A stretch of 64,000 bases of DNA from Deltaproteobacteria bacterium (GTDB lineage: Bacteria > Myxococcota_A > Polyangia > JAAYKL01), in the NCBI GenBank assembly GCA_016935665.1, contig JAFGQN010000081.1, positions 27,371 to 91,370 on the forward strand, given 5' to 3'. Positions 1 through 8,227 of the stretch are shown piece by piece. The translations under genes and the position numbers were made by a program. The first letter of the stretch is position 1, and each line of letters starts with the position of its first letter. The notes under the pieces are model-generated. The model searched no databases and had not been told where the DNA came from. It worked only from the letters and a program-made list of their open reading frames with translations.

Positions 1-2
1 AT

Positions 3-251
3 GCAATCGAAGAGGTGGAAGTGGGCTATCGGCTGGACAACGCGTTCTGGGGCCATGGTTTTGGCGCCGAAGCGGCGGCCGGGTGCGTCGAATACGCCCG
101 GAATGTGTTGCGGGTCCCATCGGTTATCAGTCTCATTCGCCCCATAAACACGCCATCCATTCGCGTGGCCGAAAAAAACGGATTTGTGCCTGAAAAAGAA
201 ACGCTGTTTTGTGGCTTGCCCCATTGGGTGTATCGGAAACAACTGATTTGA
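3..251 (+). CDS. GNAT-family N-acetyltransferase, C-terminal part (5' truncated by window edge)
   Basis: The reading frame is open from the first bases of the window and ends at 251, so only about 82 C-terminal residues are present. They read AIEEVEVGYRLDNAFWGHGF, then a region rich in Ala/Glu and RPINTPSIRVAEKNGF. This is the RimJ/RimL-like GNAT core: the 'GYxLxxxxWGxG' strand, the acetyl-CoA-binding helix and the 'N.PS..vaEK.GF' motif. Such proteins move an acetyl group from acetyl-CoA to an amine on a protein N-terminus or small molecule; the substrate cannot be told here. A GTG at 15 is an internal codon, not the start. Family call is confident, specificity is not. Confidence 0.8.
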   Translation, partial: AIEEVEVGYRLDNAFWGHGFGAEAAAGCVEYARNVLRVPSVISLIRPINTPSIRVAEKNGFVPEKETLFCGLPHWVYRKQLI

Positions 252-391
252 CCGCTGCAAAAGTGGGCTCGGTTTTGTCCGCCCTGATTTTTATTGCATT
301 CCACAAACGTGACCTTCGCTGATGCATGCGGGGCACATTGGTTGAGACACGGACCTTAAATTCCAGTTCCCCAGGGAGGAAAACAACCAAT

Positions 392-2086
392 ATGCTTCGT
401 CAAATGATCCTTGCAATACTGATTGGAATGCTGCCCCAGCTGTTGGGCTGCAACGACAAACCCGCCTCGGATTCAGACACTGAAAGCGATACAGACAGTT
501 ACGGTGATGCGGATAGCGACAGCGACGGCGATGCAGATACGGACTCCGGTACTTCTGCTGACGGAGATACGGATTCGGATGGGGATACCGATACAGATGG
601 CGATTCAGACTCCGATGGGGATACCGATGCCGATAGCGACTCGGACTCCGATGGGGATACCGATGCAGATGGCGACTCGGACTCCGATGGAGATACCGAT
701 GCAGATGGCGACTCGGACTCCGATACCGACACGGGACCTGTCCGCACGGCAGATTGTGAGGAGCTGATTTCCAATCCAGAGGTTAACTGGCGGGAATCCG
801 CCCTCAAGACCGACCAGGAAATCGTGGCCTGTCTGGCGTCCTCCCTGGGCACGCCGGTGGGATACGGCGAAAAAGCCACCGGCGGATATGACCCGGGCGG
901 CAACAGCAATCTGGTGGTCATTTCGAAAGGCGGCGATGTGTCGGTGGAACAGCAGCTGCTCGATGCCATCCGCAGCGAAGAATATAACTGGATTGTTTTT
1001 GACAAAAAGGATTTCAAAGCTGAACAGTCCATCGCCATGTATCGCCTCTACTGCAGCGACAGCGCGGTTCTGGCTGCGCTTGACAACGCCACCCAGGCGG
1101 AATGTCTCAATCACGAACTGTGGTGCAGCAACCGGAGCGTCAGTGGCGCCAATTGTCTCGACACATTTTTCAACGACAGGCTCAATGACAGTGACCTGCC
1201 CATTCGCAACGCGCGCATCAATTCCCATACCACCATTGATGGGCGGCAAAGCGAGGCGTTCATGCTGTTTAACGGTTTTGCCATTGGTGGCGACAGCGGC
1301 GGCGAACCCACAGAAACCGCCACCAGTGTTATTGTGACCAACATGCGCTTTCAAGGCGCCGGACACACCGAAGACCACGGACTGGACCCGGATATGATTC
1401 GCTCCACCGGCGCCTCCCACGATATCTGGATTCATCAGAACACCTTTGATTTGACCGGCGATTCCGCGTTTGATGTGAAAGTGGGGGCCTACGACATCAC
1501 CATGTCGTACAACCTGGTGCAGAACGTGAAGCGCGCCGCCCTGCACGGCAGTAGCGACAGCCGGGAAATCAACGAACAGATTACCACCACCATGCATCAC
1601 AACGCGTTCATCACTGGCGACGAGTACTACGAAACATTTGGCAACACCGCCAGACGTGTCCCCCTGATACGTCGCGGCAAATCCCATATGTTCAACAATG
1701 TATTTTACAATTATCGCAAGGAAATTCTGAGCGTGCGTGTGGGTGGACGCGTGGCCTTTGAAGACAATATGTTCCTGGTAAATCCCGCTGCGTCCGATGA
1801 CGGGGACGACTTGGACTACTGGGTAGAAAATCTGCTGCGCGGCTTTGAAGAAGGCGGCCTCGAAATCACCGGCAGCAAAGTGTGGATATCCAATTCCAGT
1901 TACCAGTTATCCGGCGATGCCCCAGGCGATCTGACCGCATCCCACGGCAGCACACCCAACATGATTGACGACTACAGCATTGGGTCCCAATCCTGGATAT
2001 CCGACCATCGAATGACCGTGGGACAGGACCTGGTCAAACACGTCATGGACAGAGCCGGTAAAGGCGCGCAACCCGCATTCCAGTAG
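392..2086 (+). CDS. Secreted pectate lyase-like lipoprotein (polysaccharide lyase family 1)
   Basis: The start at 392 is chosen because AGGGAGGA lies 11 bases upstream and the protein then opens with a lipoprotein signal ([12 protein letters not shown], lipobox LLGC, lipidated Cys20). Residues about 25-120 are an Asp/Ser/Gly/Thr linker with a near-perfect 12-residue repeat. The rest is a right-handed beta-helix of the pectate lyase C fold: [20 protein letters not shown], then [15 protein letters not shown], then [20 protein letters not shown] at about 421-440. In family PL1 the Arg of the RxPxxR segment is the catalytic base, and R422/R427 fit it. The enzyme should cleave polygalacturonate by beta-elimination outside the cell. 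An earlier ATG in frame would add 22 non-signal residues and is rejected. Exact substrate unproven. Confidence 0.85.
   Translation: MLRQMILAILIGMLPQLLGCNDKPASDSDTESDTDSYGDADSDSDGDADTDSGTSADGDTDSDGDTDTDGDSDSDGDTDADSDSDSDGDTDADGDSDSDGDTDADGDSDSDTDTGPVRTADCEELISNPEVNWRESALKTDQEIVACLASSLGTPVGYGEKATGGYDPGGNSNLVVISKGGDVSVEQQLLDAIRSEEYNWIVFDKKDFKAEQSIAMYRLYCSDSAVLAALDNATQAECLNHELWCSNRSVSGANCLDTFFNDRLNDSDLPIRNARINSHTTIDGRQSEAFMLFNGFAIGGDSGGEPTETATSVIVTNMRFQGAGHTEDHGLDPDMIRSTGASHDIWIHQNTFDLTGDSAFDVKVGAYDITMSYNLVQNVKRAALHGSSDSREINEQITTTMHHNAFITGDEYYETFGNTARRVPLIRRGKSHMFNNVFYNYRKEILSVRVGGRVAFEDNMFLVNPAASDDGDDLDYWVENLLRGFEEGGLEITGSKVWISNSSYQLSGDAPGDLTASHGSTPNMIDDYSIGSQSWISDHRMTVGQDLVKHVMDRAGKGAQPAFQ
595..735 (+). 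repeat. Asp/Ser-coding tandem repeat (36-bp unit) in the pectate lyase linker
   Basis: About three and a half copies of a 36-base unit encode [16 protein letters not shown] blocks, with less regular Asp/Ser repeats upstream from about 470. The unit is in frame, so copy-number change would only alter linker length. It separates the lipid anchor from the catalytic beta-helix. Such acidic linkers may bind divalent cations, but no canonical Ca-binding loop is evident. Confidence 0.8.
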
Positions 2087-2235
2087 GCACGTTTCGTCCA
2101 GACGGGCCTTCGCGCCCAGCCCCAACGCATTTTCTGAAAGACACAACAATTTGCCCGCATGCATAAACGGCCTATTGGGACGGTCGCTGGGCCCCACGAG
2201 GAATTGAAAAGCGTTTATTGGGTTGGCTTTCTGTT

Positions 2236-3450
2236 CTACATTTTTCGGTTTTCGGGCAAGCCGTATTTGTTGACCACGAAGTCAATGTCTTTGTCGCCGC
2301 GGCCACTTAAGTTGACCAGGATGGACTGACGAGGGTTTTCTTTGGCCAATTGCAGCGCACAGGCCACTGCGTGAGCACTTTCCAGAGCGGGAATAATGCC
2401 TTCTTTTCGACTCAAAGTGTAAAAGGCGTCAATCGCTTCGGCGTCCGTGGCCACAACGTAATTCACCTTTTGGGTGTCTTTCAGCATGCTGTGCTCCGGT
2501 CCCACGCCCGGGTAATCCAGCCCACTGGCCACGGAGTACACTGGCAGCGGTTCACCTTTATCATCCTGCAGGTTGTAGCATTTGAATCCGTGAATGAGCC
2601 CGTCGGATACACCGTAACTCATCGTAGCCGCATGGTCGCCGACTTTTTCGGAGACACCACCGGGTTCCACACCCCACAACGTGCAATCCTCTTCATCCAG
2701 AAATGCGGAGAAAATTCCCGCCGCATTGCTGCCTCCGCCCACACAGGCCACCACATTGTCCGGCAGTTCGCCAGTCATTTCCGTATACTGCGCCCTGGCC
2801 TCAATCCCGACCACGCGCTGAAAATCCCGCACCATCATGGGGAACGGATGAGGGCCCACAACCGAACCAATGCAGTAAATGGTGGTAACCGGATCGGCCA
2901 GGTATGCCTCAAAAGCGGAATCCACTGCTTCCTTCAACGTCTTTAGTCCGTGAGTTACCGGCACCACAGTGGCGCCGAGGATTTGCATGCGCACCACATT
3001 GGGGTGTTCTTTTTCAATGTCCACTTCGCCCATATGAATTTCGCATTCCAGCCCAAAATAGGCCGCGGCTGTCGCCAGCGCCACGCCGTGCTGTCCCGCG
3101 CCGGTTTCGGCGATCAGTTTCTTTTTTCCCATGTACCTGGCCAGCAATGCTTCCCCCATACAATGATTGAGCTTGTGGGCGCCGGAATGGTTCAAATCCT
3201 CCCGTTTCAGATAAATGCGTCCACCGGTCATCTCACTGAGCTTGTTGCAGTAATAAACCGGCGTGGGGCGCCCCTGAAAGTGTTTGCGAATGCTACGAAG
3301 CTCCGAAATAAAATTGTGGGATTTGCTGATTGTAAAATAGGCATCCGTGATTTTGTCCACTTCCACCTGCAAATCGGGGGGCAAAAAACTGCCACCGTAC
3401 TTGCCAAAAAAACCCTCTTTATCCGGAAACTGTTTGAAATAACTCTTCAT
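2236..3450 (-). CDS. trpB: Tryptophan synthase beta chain (stand-alone trpB)
   Basis: Catalyses PLP-dependent joining of indole and serine to tryptophan in the cytoplasm. The ATG at 3450 has AGGAGG seven bases upstream; the TTG one codon earlier is rejected. The PLP lysine is K93 in [16 protein letters not shown], the phosphate-binding loop reads GGGSNAAG, and TGAGQHGVA follows the substrate loop. At 404 residues it has normal family length. Most TrpB proteins have HKINN after the lysine; here it is HKLNH, and the N-terminus ([18 protein letters not shown]) is also of a divergent subgroup. No trpA or other trp gene lies nearby, so it either pairs with a distant TrpA or works alone with free indole. 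Function confident; partner unknown. Confidence 0.93.
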   Translation of the reverse strand: MKSYFKQFPDKEGFFGKYGGSFLPPDLQVEVDKITDAYFTISKSHNFISELRSIRKHFQGRPTPVYYCNKLSEMTGGRIYLKREDLNHSGAHKLNHCMGEALLARYMGKKKLIAETGAGQHGVALATAAAYFGLECEIHMGEVDIEKEHPNVVRMQILGATVVPVTHGLKTLKEAVDSAFEAYLADPVTTIYCIGSVVGPHPFPMMVRDFQRVVGIEARAQYTEMTGELPDNVVACVGGGSNAAGIFSAFLDEEDCTLWGVEPGGVSEKVGDHAATMSYGVSDGLIHGFKCYNLQDDKGEPLPVYSVASGLDYPGVGPEHSMLKDTQKVNYVVATDAEAIDAFYTLSRKEGIIPALESAHAVACALQLAKENPRQSILVNLSGRGDKDIDFVVNKYGLPENRKM

Positions 3451-3538
3451 CAAAATACCTCCTGCACAGAGTTCGCATAAAACGATTTACGTCAACGTAC
3501 ATTACACTTAAATGAGTCCACTATCGATGAAAAAAATT

Positions 3539-5917
3539 TTATGCGGAAGGGGAAGTCGGCACTGACCCAGCGAACCGAAAGTGATTTTTCCCCGAATCCT
3601 TTACCACATACATGGCCACATCAGCGCGCTGAATCAAGCGTTCGAACTCCGTGCCATCGTTCGGATACATGGCAATTCCGATACTGCAACCAATATGTAT
3701 TAATGCCGCATTTTGAATGTTCATTGGCTGACTCAGTGTGGAAACCACCACCTCTGCCACACGTTCCACTTCCTCTTCGTGGCGACATCCGTCGACAATG
3801 ATTAAGAATTCATCGCCCCCGATGCGCGCGACCGTGTCACTTTTACGAACCGCCGACAAAAGCAGATTCGCCACCTCTTTCAGCACCAGATCGCCCACCT
3901 CGTGGCCATAGGAATCGTTAATTGGCTTGAAACCATCCAAATCCACAAACAGAAACGCTGTCATATTACCGTTGCGCATGGAGCGCTGTATGGCCATTTG
4001 ACCTCGGTCCAGGGCCAATCGCCGCGTGGGCAGTCCGGTTAAATCATCGTGATTGGCCAGATGCTGCAACTGTTCCTGGGCCCGCTTCAATTCGGTAATA
4101 TCCAAATGCGTGCCCGTCATCCGTACGGGATTTCGCTGGTCGTCCCATTCCACCACTTTGCCGCGGTCCAGCACCCATACCCAGTCACCGCTTTTATGTT
4201 GCATGCGGGCTTCACATTCGTAGAAATCCGTCTCTCCTTTAAAATGGGCCTCCAAACGCTTGCCCGATTCCACCAAATCATCCGGGTGCGCCAGATTCTG
4301 CCAGGTCTCAACGGTGGTGGGCGCCAGTTCCGACAGCCGGTACCCTACAATCTCTGCCCAGCGATCATTAAACACCACTTTGCCAGAAGGAATGTGCCAG
4401 TCCCACAGGCCCGAATTGGTCCCTTTCAAGGCCAGTTCCATCCGTCGGCGCGTTTCCTGCACCTGCGAATCCACTTTGGTCCGCTGATGGATATTCACCA
4501 GTATTTCGGAGAACAATTTTAACAGCCCAAGCTCCGCCTCGGTAATGCTGTGCCTGGAAGACATCCAATCAAACCCAACGAACCCCAGCAACTCGCGATT
4601 GTACAGCATGGGCACCGCCAAAAGGCTTTTTATCCCCACGGGTTCCAGTATATTTCGAAGGCCCCCTTCGGGCAAATCCCGGGTCAACTCTATTTGAACC
4701 GGGAGTCCCCGCTCGTGAATGGTCAGCCAATCCTGTATCTGGTAGAGTGGAATGTTTTGCAGATTCGCTTTTCTGGAGGGCACTCCAAACTGGCACCACT
4801 CGTGGGTATTGGAGGCGGTGTCTTTCACCATGTCGTACTTGAACACATATGCCCGGTCCGCGCCCACAAACATGGCCATCTCCCCCAGCGCCTTGTAAAT
4901 GGACGGCTGCAGTTCATGGGTGGATACATTGATATAGTTTGTGGCGATATTCATCAGAATGCCCTGCATATCGGACTGATGCCGAAACGTTTGCTGGGTG
5001 ATTTCCTGTTCCGCCACCTCCAGCTGCAGCGCCATTTTCTCATCGGCAATATCCCGCCGTTCCTGATAATTTTTCAAGGCGATATGCGCAACGAAACCCA
5101 GCAACAGCGCCATTACAATGCCAATCACCAGCACGATTTCCTGCAAATGATTGTGCAGATAGGTAATGACCGCGGGGTCCGGGGCATACCTCACCACAAA
5201 TTTGTGGTCCAGGCTGATAAACACATTGTTTCCAACAAAAATGGGTTGGGACTGCGTTGCCCCCGAAGTGGCGTATACTTTTTCGCCATCAATGTGGACA
5301 ATTAGAGACAGATTTCCCTGCTCCAGATCATTTATCTCCCCCTGAAGGATGTAATCCATCCACCTGTCCACCTGAAATACAGCGGTCAGAAACCCCTGAA
5401 ACTCCCCTCTGACGTGAATAGGGAAATACACAATAAAGCCTTTACCCCCCTGCACCAGATCAATCACTCTGGACATGGTAGGTGTTTTTATATGTTTGGC
5501 CCGATACAATGCAATGCGACGGTTTTCGTCAATCGCCACGTTCATATTGAGCACCCGCTCGTTTCCCGCCAGCGGAATCAGCCACTTTATTCTGAAATCG
5601 CTGTTAACCCACTGAATGGCCTGAAATCCCGGATATTCGAGCAGCATCGTGCTCATAATGGTATCGAACTCATCCCGACTCATCGCTCCCCGCTGTTCCC
5701 ATGTACTGGCAAACCACTGCAACGCCTGGATTCGACGCCGAAAGTCCCTGCCAATCACGTCTGAAATCTGACGGGTGCGGTTCTGTGTAAACATGAAAAT
5801 TTCATTGTCGCGATGCTCTTTAAAATTCCACCACAAAAGTCCAGTGAGCACCATAATCGTAGCCGACAGGAATACCGGTACCATGAGCACACTTGGATGT
5901 TTTTTGGGTCTATGCAT
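3539..5917 (-). CDS. Membrane diguanylate cyclase with CHASE, GAF, PAS and GGDEF domains
   Basis: Predicted to make cyclic di-GMP from two GTP. A first membrane helix (about 9-30) and a second (about 262-285) bracket an extracytoplasmic CHASE-type sensor with the hallmark block YPGFQAIQWVN. Then come a coiled coil, a GAF domain (about 320-480), a PAS/PAC domain (about 490-615, ending TGTHLDITELKRAQEQLQ) and a GGDEF domain. The active-site GGDEF is at 700-704. An RxxD inhibitory site (RKSD) stands five residues before it, so product feedback inhibition is expected. There is no EAL or HD-GYP domain. The start lacks a strong ribosome site, but the first helix follows at once. The gene sits between trpB and htpG on the same strand, with gaps of about 90-120 bases. 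Ligand unknown. Confidence 0.9.
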   Translation of the reverse strand: MHRPKKHPSVLMVPVFLSATIMVLTGLLWWNFKEHRDNEIFMFTQNRTRQISDVIGRDFRRRIQALQWFASTWEQRGAMSRDEFDTIMSTMLLEYPGFQAIQWVNSDFRIKWLIPLAGNERVLNMNVAIDENRRIALYRAKHIKTPTMSRVIDLVQGGKGFIVYFPIHVRGEFQGFLTAVFQVDRWMDYILQGEINDLEQGNLSLIVHIDGEKVYATSGATQSQPIFVGNNVFISLDHKFVVRYAPDPAVITYLHNHLQEIVLVIGIVMALLLGFVAHIALKNYQERRDIADEKMALQLEVAEQEITQQTFRHQSDMQGILMNIATNYINVSTHELQPSIYKALGEMAMFVGADRAYVFKYDMVKDTASNTHEWCQFGVPSRKANLQNIPLYQIQDWLTIHERGLPVQIELTRDLPEGGLRNILEPVGIKSLLAVPMLYNRELLGFVGFDWMSSRHSITEAELGLLKLFSEILVNIHQRTKVDSQVQETRRRMELALKGTNSGLWDWHIPSGKVVFNDRWAEIVGYRLSELAPTTVETWQNLAHPDDLVESGKRLEAHFKGETDFYECEARMQHKSGDWVWVLDRGKVVEWDDQRNPVRMTGTHLDITELKRAQEQLQHLANHDDLTGLPTRRLALDRGQMAIQRSMRNGNMTAFLFVDLDGFKPINDSYGHEVGDLVLKEVANLLLSAVRKSDTVARIGGDEFLIIVDGCRHEEEVERVAEVVVSTLSQPMNIQNAALIHIGCSIGIAMYPNDGTEFERLIQRADVAMYVVKDSGKNHFRFAGSVPTSPSA

Positions 5918-6035
5918 TCAGTTTGCCAGGAACCGGCTATGTGCCCCAAACGAGACACCGTGGTTATTTTATTGTAACGACGATGTTATCTGGATCTTAA
6001 TATGTGGCAGGCAGGAAAACAGGCGAAAATGCCTC

Positions 6036-7937
6036 TCAGACCATCAGTTTGGCCACCAGTTTAGCAAAACCGGCGGGATCGGGCAGCGGACTGCTTTCCG
6101 CCAGCAATGCCTGGCCCAGCAGCAACTGTGCCGCATCCGCCACTTCAGCGTCGCTCATCCCCGCGTCAAAACGAGCCTTGAGTCTCTCCACCACTTCGTG
6201 GCCGGCATTGAGTTCCATAACCCGTTTCTGATTGGGAATGGCCAGTTTGCTTTGACGCATCATGCGTTCAATGTGCGGACTCAAATCTCCTTCGGACCCC
6301 ACCAGACAACAGGGCGAAGATGTCAAACGGGCAGAAAGTTGAACGGATTTCACGTGCTCCTCAATGGGTTTGGCCAGCGCTTCGAGCAAAGAACTGTAAT
6401 CTTTCTGCTTTTCTTCCAGCTCTTTTTTCTCCTCGTCACTGCCCAGTTCCACATCGCCTTTGCCAATGGATTTCAGCTTTTTACCATCGAACTCGGGTAG
6501 CCCTGACACCATAAAATCATCAATGGGATCGGTGAAAAAGAGAACCTCAAAGCCTTTTTTGGTAAACGCCTCAAGGTGCGGCGAATTTTCCACCACTTCG
6601 CGCGACTCACCTGAGAGGTAGTATATTTCCTCCTGCTCCTCTTTCATGCGGGATTTGTAATCCTCCAGCGACGTCAGTTTTTCCTTGTCGTTGGTGGATT
6701 GGAAAAGCAGCAGTGGCAGCAGCTTATCCCTGTTTTCAAAATCCGAATGCACCCCTTCTTTAATCACCGCGCCAAACTGCTCAAAGAACTTGAGATACTT
6801 CTGCTCATCATTATCTTTCAGCTTTTTAAGCTCGGTGATAATTTTTTTCGTCAAGGTGCTGCGGATGGCGGTAATCTGACGATTGTTTTGCAGGGTTTCC
6901 CTTGAGATGTTCAGTGGCAAATCCTGCGCATCCAATACACCTTTCACAAATCGCATATACTCGGGCAACACATCTTCGCATCGATCCATAATCTTCACGT
7001 TTCGTGCGTACAGCTGCAAACCGCGTTTGTAAGACTGTGAGTATAAATCGAATGGCGCATTGCCAGGAATAAACATCAGCGTCTGATACTCGTATCGACC
7101 TTCCGCTTTCATGGCGATGTGCAACATGGGATCGGACCAGTCACTGGCCACGTGCTTGTAAAACTCGTTCAGTTCCTCTTCCTTCATGTCGCTCTCTGAC
7201 TTTTGCCATATCGCTTTCATGGAGTTCAGAGTTTCGTCCTTCACGACTTTCTTTTTGTCGTCGCCCTCGCCTTCTTCCCGCTCAACGGGTAAAATCACCG
7301 GATATCGAACAAAATCGGAATACTTTTTAACAATCCGTTTAATAATCCACTCCGACGTAAAATCTTCGAGCCCATCGTCGGGGTCGCTGTCTTTGAGCTT
7401 CAATACGATCGTTGTGCCCTGGGTATCGCGGGTGCCTTCTCTCACTTCATATGATTCACCGCCGGAATATTCCCATACGGTGGCAGTGTCCTCCCCGGCC
7501 TTTCGGCTGGTCAATGTGACTGAGTCGGCCACCATGAGGCAGGAATAAAATCCAACGCCAAACCGGCCAATCAGTTCTGCGGGCAGTTTTTCGGCCTTTT
7601 GTTTTTCCAGGGATTTCATCAGCTCATGGGTCCCGGAACGGGCGATGGTACCGATATTCGAAATCACTTCGTCGTACGTCATACCAATGCCATTGTCAGA
7701 AATGGTGAGCGTTCGATTTTGCGAGTCAGGCAGAAGTCGAATTTCTCCAGTAAAACCGTCCGGTATCAGACTGGCGTCGGTGATAGCGGCAAACCGCAAT
7801 TTGTCCAATGCATCCGACGCGTTGGAAATCAACTCCCGAAGAAATACCTCTTTTTCGGTATATAGGGAATTGATCATGATTTCGAGGAGTTGCTTGGTCT
7901 CGGCTTCAAATTTCATGCTCTTTTTATCGATCGTCAT
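6036..7937 (-). CDS. htpG: Molecular chaperone HtpG (Hsp90)
   Basis: ATP-dependent cytoplasmic chaperone of the Hsp90 family. It opens with FEAETKQLLEIMINSLYTEK, followed by ELISNASDALDKLRF, DNGIGMTYDEV and GRFGVGFYSCLMV, the Bergerat ATP-binding motifs of the N-terminal domain. The middle domain carries ISRETLQNNRQI with its ATP-sensing Arg, and the C-terminal dimerisation domain is complete. Length of 633 residues is normal. GGAGAG lies eight bases before the ATG at 7937. A 22-base imperfect palindrome lies 34 bases upstream of the start and may be an operator. No canonical CIRCE element is seen. Confidence 0.97.
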   Translation of the reverse strand: MTIDKKSMKFEAETKQLLEIMINSLYTEKEVFLRELISNASDALDKLRFAAITDASLIPDGFTGEIRLLPDSQNRTLTISDNGIGMTYDEVISNIGTIARSGTHELMKSLEKQKAEKLPAELIGRFGVGFYSCLMVADSVTLTSRKAGEDTATVWEYSGGESYEVREGTRDTQGTTIVLKLKDSDPDDGLEDFTSEWIIKRIVKKYSDFVRYPVILPVEREEGEGDDKKKVVKDETLNSMKAIWQKSESDMKEEELNEFYKHVASDWSDPMLHIAMKAEGRYEYQTLMFIPGNAPFDLYSQSYKRGLQLYARNVKIMDRCEDVLPEYMRFVKGVLDAQDLPLNISRETLQNNRQITAIRSTLTKKIITELKKLKDNDEQKYLKFFEQFGAVIKEGVHSDFENRDKLLPLLLFQSTNDKEKLTSLEDYKSRMKEEQEEIYYLSGESREVVENSPHLEAFTKKGFEVLFFTDPIDDFMVSGLPEFDGKKLKSIGKGDVELGSDEEKKELEEKQKDYSSLLEALAKPIEEHVKSVQLSARLTSSPCCLVGSEGDLSPHIERMMRQSKLAIPNQKRVMELNAGHEVVERLKARFDAGMSDAEVADAAQLLLGQALLAESSPLPDPAGFAKLVAKLMV

Positions 7938-7970
7938 AAATCAAACTCTCCATTTTGCGGTAAAATTCGA

Positions 7971-7992
7971 CTTGAACAATGCACTGCTCAAG
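7971..7992. promoter_or_regulatory. Imperfect 22-bp palindrome upstream of htpG (possible operator)
   Basis: The 22 bases beginning CTTGAACA and ending GCTCAAG match their own reverse complement at 18 positions, including five-base outer arms and a central TGCA. It is 34 bases upstream of the htpG start codon, where a repressor or activator could act. It does not match CIRCE or the sigma-32 consensus. Binding protein unknown. Confidence 0.4.
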
Positions 7993-8173
7993 GGTTGAAA
8001 AGTGACCAGTAAGTAATCCCCGATGATTCAATGTCAAGGGATTCAATGGATTTTTATCAAAAACATCAACTCAAGATTCAAAATCCGCTTTGATCTTGCG
8101 TGAGTACCGACGTTAATGTCACGGTTTTAAACACAGTATATTTTACAAAGGCCCCCAAATTGGGTAAATTAAT

Positions 8174-8185
8174 TCCCACGTGGGA
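8174..8185. promoter_or_regulatory. Perfect 12-bp palindrome TCCCACGTGGGA upstream of the LacI-type/GGDEF gene
   Basis: TCCCACGTGGGA is a perfect inverted repeat 43 bases upstream of the start at 8228, in the divergent region shared with htpG. Its size and place suit a dimeric regulator site. No regulator gene lies beside it, so function is inferred only. Confidence 0.35.
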
Positions 8186-8227
8186 GGCACTCCGATTGAA
8201 TCAACCAAATGACAGGGCACGCAGTAT

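Noticed and set aside
605..1687. Long minus-strand frame within the pectate lyase gene
   Set aside because: It is the antisense shadow of Asp/Ser codons and has no ribosome site or domain.
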